This document shows positions 50,466 through 60,900 of a stretch of DNA of 64,000 nt, piece by piece; within the stretch, counting starts at the first letter, position 1; the number at the start of each line of letters is the position of its first letter. The position numbers and the translations under genes were made by a program. The notes below the pieces were generated by a model. It saw nothing but the letters and a program-made list of their open reading frames with translations, was not told the origin of the DNA and ran no database searches. This DNA comes from Hermatobates lingyangjiaoensis (taxonomy: Eukaryota; Arthropoda; Insecta; Hemiptera; Hermatobatidae). The stretch lies in assembly GCA_026182355.1 (NCBI GenBank), contig JAPFBL010000943.1, positions 1 through 64,000 on the forward strand, given 5' to 3'.

Positions 50466-51308
50466 TTACAACTTCAAAATACCTTTCACTTTTTTCTTCT
50501 TTTTGTTTTGTTTTTCAAATGATGGTAAAGAATCTAATGTGGATTCAAATTGTTCTTGCAAACTAGAACTAGTAGATGGATTGTTAACATTTTCTGTTAA
50601 TTGTAAAGATGACAGTTTAGAAGTAATACCAGAAGAAATGTTGTCATTGAAATTGGATGTTTCAGGCAAGGTTTTTAACTTTTCATCCCAATCCAATCTC
50701 CATTCTTCATCTAAAATTACTTCTTTATTTGATTCGTCATCAATTTCAACAGAATTCTCACTTTTTTTAAAATTTTCCAGGTCATCTTCACTAGCAGAGT
50801 TATCATTTGATTCTTTCGTCTTTCCGGTCATAGGTATAATAGGTAACTTCTTATCCAAGTCATTCCTAATAGGTATTTTCTTCTTTTCAGGTTTATTAGA
50901 ATTTTCCTTTGAAGGTTTCTTCAGATTTTCAGCAGTTTTTCTATTAGTAGTATTAAAGGTTTTTTTATTTTTATAAATGTTTTTCATTCTCTTTTTAGAA
51001 ATATTACGTTTTTCTTTCGAAGACCAATGAATTGTTTTGAGTTTTCCTTCTTCTTCTTCAGAATTACTTTCGATCAAATGGTTTTCGTTCAAATGACCCC
51101 ATTCTTCTTCAAGATCCTGATCAATATCAACAGATTCATCCGGGTTCAACTCAGAACAAGATTCTAATATTTTCGCTCGGATAGAAGAATCAAGTGGTTC
51201 ACTTTGACTTTGATAACACTTTGTCAGATCGATTACAATTCTCTCATTCTTCATATCATTCCAAGTTATCCCTTCAACTGGTGTATTGCAATTTTCAACC
51301 TCATCCAT
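50466..51308 (-). CDS. unrecognised acidic, lysine-rich protein, single-exon ORF, divergent from endoplasmin
   Basis: A 280-codon ORF starting with MDEVEN and ending KGILKL. I do not recognise the family. Visible features: a possibly ordered N-terminus (about residues 12-60, with ITWNDMKNERIVIDLTK), an acidic run (SEEEEG near 85), a long lysine-rich middle (about 95-150), a second conserved-looking patch DEEWRLDWDEKL near 205, a Ser-rich stretch, and a basic KKKKKVKGILK tail that could be a nuclear signal. An in-frame stop lies upstream of the ATG, so 51308 is the first Met of this frame. Head-to-head placement 685 bases from the endoplasmin ATG suggests a shared promoter region. It may be a nuclear or nucleolar protein, but this is composition-based inference only. 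Confidence 0.65.
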   Translation of the reverse strand: MDEVENCNTPVEGITWNDMKNERIVIDLTKCYQSQSEPLDSSIRAKILESCSELNPDESVDIDQDLEEEWGHLNENHLIESNSEEEEGKLKTIHWSSKEKRNISKKRMKNIYKNKKTFNTTNRKTAENLKKPSKENSNKPEKKKIPIRNDLDKKLPIIPMTGKTKESNDNSASEDDLENFKKSENSVEIDDESNKEVILDEEWRLDWDEKLKTLPETSNFNDNISSGITSKLSSLQLTENVNNPSTSSSLQEQFESTLDSLPSFEKQNKKKKKVKGILKL

Positions 51309-51857
51309 GATAAGATATATATATATTATTTTTACAGCAAACTCAAAAACAATTCACATTTAAAGAAACAATTTCAAAAATTGATATCAGCCACATATTC
51401 ACTGTAAATATTACTGAAGTTACTCTTAACTTTTTCTAAACTCTTGAACACAGTTTAAGATGACTAGAAAAAAAATCACTTTTCATATGTTTAACTTTAT
51501 AAACCTTGATCACTCTTATAAAAATAAAATTTTCGCTAAATAATAGCATTATAATGAATATGTAAATAAATGGAAAATAAAATACACATTAATAAATATC
51601 AAATCTAAACAACTAGGAAGGTAGTTCTATGTTATCCAGTGTTGTCTGTGAATACAAATTATTATCATTAGACCCTTAACGTAAATTGTATTAGTTGTTA
51701 AAAAAGTTATTAATGTATGATCTAAATTTTATTTAATCTTATGTAATTTTATGGAAAGTTTATTGAAAGGAATATGAAAATGAGGAAATGAATTTCTTTT
51801 GGTACACTGCAGTCGGTGGTTTGATTTGGACTTTACTGATTGGTTGAGTTGAAAACG

Positions 51858-51876
51858 CGTGGTGTGCTCCTATTGG
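51858..51876 (-). promoter_or_regulatory. ER stress response element (ERSE), CCAAT-N9-CCACG in reverse
   Basis: The plus strand reads CGTGG, nine bases, then ATTGG. This is the exact reverse complement of the ERSE consensus bound by NF-Y and ATF6/XBP1 at ER chaperone promoters. It lies 117 bases before the endoplasmin ATG, which fits unfolded-protein-response control. A second inverted CCAAT (ATTGG, 51839-51843) lies just upstream, and a TCAGTT initiator-like site is at 51926-51931. The site is also 550 bases from the start of the divergent gene, so it could serve both. Confidence 0.88.
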
Positions 51877-51992
51877 AGCGTTCTAGTATACCTTACTTTA
51901 CAAAGACGTTCAAGTTTTATTGAACTCAGTTGATGATTTGATTTTATAGCGCTGTATTGTTTAGTATTAATTTTAAGTAATAGAATTTAATC

Positions 51993-54900
51993 ATGAAGGC
52001 GTTAATATTTTTAAGTTTAGGAGTATTATTATTATTTGGTAAGATATGTCATTTAATGTGCCGGTATTTAACGCTAATTGTAACTTGATTTTTCTTTTAT
52101 GTAATTGAAAGTACTATTTATTCTTTATTAATTGAGTTACTTTATGATTATTTTATAGGGTCTTGTAGAGCCGAAGATGAAATTGAGGAGAATACAGTTA
52201 ACGAGGATTTAGGAGTAAGCAGAGAAGGTTCTAGAACAGGTAAGCTGAATTTTACGATTAATCTTAATTTTGTGCATCATTTATTTCATTCTTTTTGCAA
52301 TTCATAACTTATATTATTTTCGTGAAGTAACTTTAAATAGACTTCATATTTGGTTGGGGAACTTATAGTAAAGTTGCGTGTGTTTGTTTAAAATTTAGTC
52401 CAATTAATATATGAATTATCGTATGATAAGTAAAGTTTAAACTTTAGTTTCACAGACATTTTTATGTGCCATGCTTTTCTTATGACACCTTATGTCTTTC
52501 ATAAGAATTGTTTTCTAAAGGTTACAAGGAAGGACTTAAATAATGCGCAATAATATTATCATCAAACGTGTCAACATGATATAAGTTGGGAATAGTATAG
52601 ATTCAGTTTAATTAAAGTTGCTTAAATACGTAAATTTTTAAGAATAGTTTTATTTATTCATAATTTCTATAAGTCATTCTCGTTATTACTATAAATTACC
52701 ACTGTTTATTATAAGTACTGGATGAGAATTATTTTCACAATTTGTTGTATAAAGCATTTTGTATGGGTAATAAAATTATTTTGAAAATAATTGTTTATTA
52801 GTTTTCAGTTACAAGGTAAAGGTTTCTTTTTTTACGAAACTATTGATTCGTAATACTTATATTGCAATTATTTGATATAGATAATGTTTCAAGAGCAGTT
52901 GAAATTCGGTTGCCTCTGTGTTTTTTTAGCATCAATAAATGAATTTATTTAATTTTAATTGTAAAATTGATAAAGGAGAAGAAAAACATTAGAAAGGAAT
53001 ACTTTTATTGTTTCGATATTCATCATCATGAGGAAGAGATGTTGTTGATTTGTAAGTCAAACAGTTTTGATTTACCTTTTAGGCCATAAACATCTTTTCC
53101 TGATGACGAATATCGATATAACATGATGAGTCGTCGTTCTTGCTTGATTAATTATCCTTATGAACTATTTCACTTTGATGATTAAATAAAATCGATAATT
53201 GGATAGAACTAAAATGTGAAACTGAGGAACACAATTTACTGACGGAATATTCGCAATTTACAATGAATTTTGGCCACGTGTCTTCAAGAGATGTGTCGAA
53301 TACACCTGGATGAATAAAACTAGAACTTCTGTATAAGCCTCTTCGCTTCATCGCCCATGTGTATTTATATGATTCACTTTGAACGGTATGTTGTTGAAGT
53401 TATTAAAAATCCTTTAGTATTCGTCTTGGTTTTGTGTTTCCCAGTTTCAAGTTTAATTAGCTTTTTCTTGTATGGACTACCATTCTTTATTGGTATTTAT
53501 TTCTAGTTTTATTCTAAATATTGCAGATGATGAAGTTGTTAAGAGGGAAGAAGAGGCGATTAAACTAGACGGCCTTAATGTAGCCCAAATGAAAGAAATA
53601 AGAGATAAAGCGGAAAAGTTTGCTTTTCAGGCAGAAGTCAATCGAATGATGAAATTGATTATTAACTCCCTTTATAAAAATAAAGAGGTTAGTGCATTAT
53701 ATTTCTTTTGAAAAAGTATTAAAAAAAAAGATAAGAAAAAATTTCAATTGATGAGTGTGTGAACTTTTTAATTGAGATAGAAATTACTATATTGATAACT
53801 AACTGTATTATTATTATTAAAAATAAATAATACGGGCGCTGCAACGTGGCTATCAAAATCACATGTCTCTGTTCTATACTTTAACCCTTCAAGAGTGAAC
53901 CATTATCCTTCTCAGGTCTTCTCGGATATCATCCAACTATTTGGATATCCTTCGCTTTCTTCCTTCATCATCTCTGTTCTATACTTTAACCCTTCAAGAG
54001 TGAACCCTTATCCTTCTCAGGTCTTCTCGGATATCATCCAACTATTTGGATATCCTTCGCTTTCTTCCTTCATCATCTCTGTTCTATACTTTAACCCTTC
54101 AAGAGTGAACCCTTATCCTTCTCAGGTCTTCCCGGATATCATCCAACTACTTGGATATCCTTCGCTTTCTTCCTTCATCATCTCTGTTCTATACTTTAAC
54201 CCTTCAAGAGTAAACCCTTATCCTTCTCAGGTCTTCTCGGATATCATTCAACTACTTGAATTTCCATCATCCCCTCCCTTCATCATCCCCTCCCTCCATC
54301 ATCCTCTCCTCTCTATCATCCTCTCCTTCCATCATCCCCTCCCTCTATCATCCCCTCCCTCCATCATCCTCTCCCTCTATCATCCTCACCCTCCTTCTTC
54401 TCTCCCTCTATAATCCCCTCCCTCCATCATCCCCTCCCTCTATCATCTTCACCCTCCTTTTTCCTCTCCCTCTATAATCCCCTCCCTCCATCATCCTCAC
54501 CCTCCTTCTTCCTCTCCCTCTTATCATCCTCGCCCTCCTTCTTCCTCTCCCTCCATCATCCCCTCCCTCCATCATCCTCTCCCTCTATCATCCTCACCCT
54601 CCTTCTTCCTCTCCCTCTATAATCCCCTCCCTCCATCATCCTCACCCTCCTTCTTCCTCTCTCTCTATAATCCCCTCCCTCCATCATCCCCTCCCTCCAT
54701 CATCCTCACCCTCCTTCTTCCTCTCCCTCTATCATCCCCTCCCTCCATCATCACCCGCTCTGTCCTAACACACCATAAGGTTCCTGAACTGCCTAACCCT
54801 CCTCAATGGTCCAGGCCTCTGTTGACAGCATTTACAAGACGAGGTTAGATCGCAGTGACAGGGATCACAGGAGTGAGAGGGAAAGATATAATACATGTAG

Positions 54901-57900
54901 GTTGGCCATTGACACTGAGCATTCTAAATAAGGAGATCTTTAAGAAGTACCTGTCATAGATACAGTTTAAGGTAACGTGCTCCCCCCTGTATGAATATAA
55001 GGAGGACCAGAGTGAGCGTTGAACCTTGTATCATCCAGTCTTGAGGCGAACACTTTGCCCATAGTCCACCCTGGCCTCTTCACAAGGTGTTACATCTACC
55101 ACATAGTGTAAGACAACGGTAGGAAACTTTTCTTAGAGTAAAAGCCATTTTAGCACAATCCACTTTCCAAAAAGGTTACCACCAGTGGATAAGCTAATTC
55201 TTATACAGGGTGTCTATAAAGTCCGTGTGCACTTTAAAAAATTTATAATTTTATTTATATTTGCGATAGAAATAATCTGTAAAAAATGTTATAAAGTTTC
55301 ATGTATCTAGTTTTAAGTATAGTTATTGAATAATTTTTCACCACAAAATTTGTAACAATTTTTAGATAAGTAAAAAATATTTTCTAAATCAGGAATTTCC
55401 TAACAGATGGATCGGAAGGGGTGGACCATTTCATTGGCCTCCACGTTTACCAGATTTGACTCCATTAGATTTTTTTTTTTATGGGGACATGTGAAAACAA
55501 TTGTGTATGCAACCAAACCTAGTTCATTAGAAGATTTGAAAGCTAGAATAACTAATGTGATTTCAGGCATTACTATAAATCAATTGGCAAATGTTTTTCG
55601 TGAACTGCAAAATCGTATTACCCTTTGTATTGCTAATGATGGAGGGCATGTGGAAACATAAATAAAATTTCAATAAAAGCTTAAAAAATATAGATTTACT
55701 TCTTTCAAATCCATTTTACAGATTATTTCTATTGCAAATACAAATAATGTTATAAATTTTTTAAAGTGCACACGGACTTTATGGACACCCTGTATAATAG
55801 TTATATTGTAAAACCCTTGAATCTATTTACACCTTTTGTAAGATTAAGCCGTGATCTCACAGCCTTTGTATATCACCTTTGTTAACTAAGGAAAATGATT
55901 TTCTAAAAGCTTAGACTTTTCATGAACTGGTTGATAAATACTTCTTTCTTAGTCTTTATTACCAGAATTGTAATTCTAACGTAGTGCAATCAGTTATTAT
56001 TTGATATTTACTCATTGTAGGGTAAAAAGCTAATGAAATTGACTCCACTTATAAAAATTTTTAATGGTTTAAACAACGCGTTTCGAACACTTAGTGTTCT
56101 TCCTCAGGCATTAAATAAAAATACAATGCCACCAGAGTTATCTATAGTATAAAGAAAATTTTATTTTAGCATTTTATTTTTATTTTGTACCATATTTACT
56201 GTATACTATAGATAACTCTCTGGTGTCATTGTATTTTTTAGCTAATGCCTGAGGAAGAATACTACGTGTTCCAAACGCGTTCTTTATACCATTAAAAATT
56301 TTTATATGAAGTAGCTATATGGGTAGCTTTTTACCCTACAATCATAATTGTAATTCTTTATATTTTGAAACATTTCTCTTAAAAAACCGCAGAAGGTCAC
56401 ATTTCATGGTTCAAAAGGCCACAGGTTCCCCACGCTTGGTCTAGGATCACCATTCCGCGATTTTTTTTTGTATTTTTATTATTTGAGGGTGACTAGCACT
56501 GCGTCTTAAAAAAAACTATTGTACTTCCCATTCTTCTGTACTAAAGTACTCCAGCAGTTAGCTTCAACGCCTCCAAGAAGCTCAGCACTTGTGCTGGTTC
56601 CAGCAGTAAAAGTTTTTCTATGGTTTGTTGAGTGTCCCGAAGCACCTGCCTCTCTGCAGCAAAGTTGCTTTAAAAGTTATCAGCAGGTACAACGGAGTTT
56701 CTTCCTCTTTGCAGAATCTGCACAAACCATCATTGATAATGTCCATTCAGGCTCCCTATGTTTCGGGAGAAAGTACTTCCTTTCTCCTTCTTCAGGTCCT
56801 CATGTGCACTTGTGGGAGGTTCCCACTAGTTAGCGCTTTTGGACCCTCTGCTCTTGCGGAGGATCGTCTCCAAACTTCCTTTTCCTTACAGGGGAAAATC
56901 CCTGAAGCTCTATCGGTGGTATTTTGTCCGCTCTGGCAGAGCACCGCATACCGGAGTAACCGTTCCGCGATAGTTCACAACTAGTGTCCTCGTAGCCTTT
57001 GTTTATCACCTTTGTTAACTAAGGAAAATGATTTTCTCAAAGCTTATACTTTCCATGTAATGGTTGATAAATAGTCTTCTTTCTTAAATGCCAGAATATT
57101 TTTATCTTTATTACCAGAATTGTGTAATTCTTAATATTTTGAAACGAAGACCACATTTCTTAGTTCAAAAGGCCGCAGGTTCCCCCTCGCTTGGTCTAGG
57201 ATCACCATTCTGCGATAGTTCGCACCTGTTAGGCCTCAACTGACCCTTTTACGTTTGTTTCTTGTTTGACCCCATGTGTTTATGCACGCTTTTCTCTTAA
57301 TAAGGCTTTATGTTACAGATTTTCCTGCGAGAGTTGATTTCAAACGCTTCTGATGCACTCGACAAGATTCGATTAATGTCTTTGACAGACTCTGATCAGT
57401 TGGCAGCCACGGAGGAATTAAGTATAAAGATCAAGGTTAGTATTGAAAGCATCATTTATGAATATTCCATATGAAAAGATTTCACATAAACACGTGAAAT
57501 AACAATCAATGATCGAACTACAATATCAAATGGGAAAACAAGACTAAGATCTTTCAACCGTAACAAGCGGTTTTTGATTCTTATGAAGACCGCTTGTTAC
57601 AGTTGAAAGATCTTAATCTTGTTATCCCTTTTCATATTGTGGTTTGATCTTAGACAACGTATTTGTGGTTTTATATTTTTTCATCTGTATTCACACTAAA
57701 TGGTTTTAACCTGATTTCAGTACTTAATATTTTTAAAAACAACAATTTTGTTTTGAAATCATTAGTTGTGCAATCCGTAATTGTGTGGTATTTACTCATT
57801 CTGAGGTAAAATGGATAAAGAAACAAAAGTCTCCACACAAATGAAGTTTTGTTCAACAAAAACAAGAATGCGTTTCGAACAGTTTATGTTCTTCATCAGA

Positions 57901-60900
57901 AAGACACCAAGGATGGGGTGCTGAAGGGTTGGTCCAGTTAAAACAACTCTTCACTTTAGAGATTTTCGATCTAGTTTTTCCATCTGAAATGTTTTTTAAA
58001 CCACAGAGCTCTTACGTACGTAATACGATTTGATGTGCGTACTAATTGCTGTACAGGGTAGATACGAGATGAGAGGTTGTTCAATGCTGGATCTATCTTC
58101 TTTCATTAGTTTGGTGAATGACAGTTCTATATGTATTTGGCAGTGTTGTCACTCTTTGATATCTAGAGCCAGAGACCTGATATTCTTATCAGCAAACCTG
58201 ATTAAGGACACAGCTGGTCAGTTTATATTTCTCATAATAATAGCGGCGTCTGATAGTGGTAATACAATCCAGAAGGCTGTGATTATTTAAAAAAATCATA
58301 CCAAAACAAGTTATAATCTGAGGAATGATATTTATATGGCAGTGAATCTGATGATAAACAGCATTGAAATAATATAAAAGAAGATTTATAAATACCAGCG
58401 GAGTTGTGAATGTTATTGGACAAGCTTAATTTTATTCGGATATTATAAAAGAAAGGAATCAGCACGTGTTACTAATGCAAACCTGTATTCTACATATATA
58501 CAGGTATGATAACAAGATTTCACATATTTAAACAAAGGAGTACATAAGAAAACAACTATCAGCTAGCTATCAACCCAGCCTCATCAAGACCTTATCAAGT
58601 TTGAAAAGCTCCTTACTAACGTTAATAATATTTGATCTATTAAATTTAATCAGTAAAAACTTCCATTTTAGTTCAATTGTACATGCATTATAGATTAATG
58701 TTATTAATATTAATAGTAATTAAAATTTCAGTCGGTGAGTTGGCTTTTATATATATATATATATATATATATAAGGTGTGTTCTCTAATCGGGGTTCGGT
58801 CAATTTTCCAGGATAAAAAATCAAACTCTCGTTGCCAACGTTTCGGTTTTATTTAAAACCTTTTTCATAGGCAGAAGTAAGAATTTTTTAACCAAGAAAA
58901 TGAAATTTACATTATTTAATCTCGTCCCTCCGTCAGTTCACTCCTTCTCCTGAGGACGACCGCCATTACGGTGGAAATATTTGAAAGTGAGTCTTTGTTA
59001 TGTTTCAGTCTATGTGTCACTGTTTATTTTAAGTGTTACCTGTCCTGCCGTACCGTTTTTCGTTTATCATGGTATATATATATATATATATATTAGGCCC
59101 GATATTACCTCTGCATGCAACCTCAGAGATGTGTTTTATTGAAAGTGATTAAATAAGGAAGTGTAGTTATCCTCTGCTAACCATTTGATTCCCTTTCAGA
59201 CGGACAAAGAAGCCAAGATACTGCACATCACCGACACTGGCATAGGCATGACTAAGAGCGATTTGGTCAACAACCTTGGCACTATTGCCAAGTCTGGCAC
59301 GGCGGAGTTTTTGAACAAGATTCAAGAGCAGAACACACAGCAGGATACTATGGATATGATAGGCCAATTTGGTGTTGGCTTCTACTCCAGTTTCTTAGGT
59401 AAGCATTGTTCATGATTTATCATTCGTTTTAGTAGCTCACGTGTGACCCTGATGTGGCTATTAGTAGACGAAATATCGAGTAGAATTAATCTTTGTAATA
59501 TAAACTTTTTTAAAGAAGGAATAAAGCGAAGGAAGACAGAATGGGAAGAAAGAAGGAGAAACGTTAAGGGATAGGTTGATATTGTACGGCAGAGGTTCCC
59601 AAAGTGGGTTCCTTAACGAGTTGTCTGGGGTTAAGTGAAAACCATTTTTCTAAAAAAAATTGTTTGAGGGTGTGGATTTATTCCATATTTCTTGTGAATC
59701 ATGAAAGCGAATAATGTTCATATCTGCACATATACTCATAAAAGGATTTCCCATGAACACGTGAAATAACAATCAATGATCAAACTACAAATGAAATGGG
59801 AAAACAAGACTAAGGTCTTTCAACTGTAACAAGCTGTCTTCGTCAGAGTCAAAAACCCAACCTGCTAGGGTTGACAGCTAGCGGATAGTTTTTTACTCCT
59901 TCTTACTGTACTCCTTTGTTTCCCCAAACATCCCTTTCTGGTATCTACATATATACCCATAAAAGGATTTCACATGAGCACGTGAAATAACAATCAATAA
60001 TGAAATGGGAAAATAAGACTAAGATCTTTCAACCGTAACAAGCTGTCTTAGTCAGAGTCAAAAACCCAACCTTCTAGGGTTGACAGCTAGCGGATAGTTT
60101 TTTACTCTTTTCTTACTGTACTCCTTTGTTTCCCCAAACATCCATTTCTGGGCGTTTGTCCTTTCCTGCGCTTTCAACCTTTTAAAATATCACTCTTCCC
60201 TCCCACTCTTCTCAACTCCTCACCAGATGTGTCGTGCATCTAGTGTTTCAGTTGGATTTTTGACTCTGACGAAGACCGCTTGTTACGGTTGAAAGATCTT
60301 AGTCTTGTTTTCCCATTTCTTATTGTGGTTTGATCATTGATTGATACTCCATAAGTAGAAGTGGTCAAAATTTTATTCATATTTAGGATGAATCAGTAGT
60401 CAGTTTTTGGAACTATCTGATTCCCGAATGTCCTGCTATTTCAAAAGTAGCACTGCCATTTCACATTGCTGCCATTTCCCACTACCTACTTAAGTGAAAC
60501 TGGATTTTCCCTTTCAACTGCCATGGAAACCAAATACCGAAGTAGACTTAATGCTGAAGCTGACTTAAGAATCAAACTTTCAACTATAAAGCCAAAAATG
60601 ATTACAAAATACTCTGTGTTAAAATTGCTAATAATTCTGTTTTATGTGTTGTGCTCTTGTGGAAAATATGAAAATTAAAATCTCTTAGTTTTTGAATTTT
60701 TATTCGAAAAATACACATTGCAGTAATATTAATTGCTTAATTGTTTTTAAACTAACATAATATTTTAAAAGTCATATGAAAATATTTATATTATGATTGT
60801 ATAAAATGATTAGAATGTGAGATTCCTTGGATAGTTACTGGAACCAAAAAGGGTTCCGTGTCGAAAAAAGTTGAAAAACTCTTGTGTAGATAATACGTAA

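Noticed and set aside
50434..50976. 180-codon plus-strand ORF
   Set aside because: Antisense shadow of the charged 280-codon protein; Phe/Ser-rich reading of Lys/Glu-rich codons.
53880..54250. CRISPR-like regular repeats
   Set aside because: Repeats are contiguous with no unique spacers, in an intron of an animal gene.
53895..54413. 172-codon open frame with 35-residue repeats
   Set aside because: It is only the 105-base minisatellite read in frame, lies inside intron 3, and has no protein-like composition.
58030..58290. 86-codon ORF in intron 4
   Set aside because: No motif, no splice context, inside an intron; probably chance.
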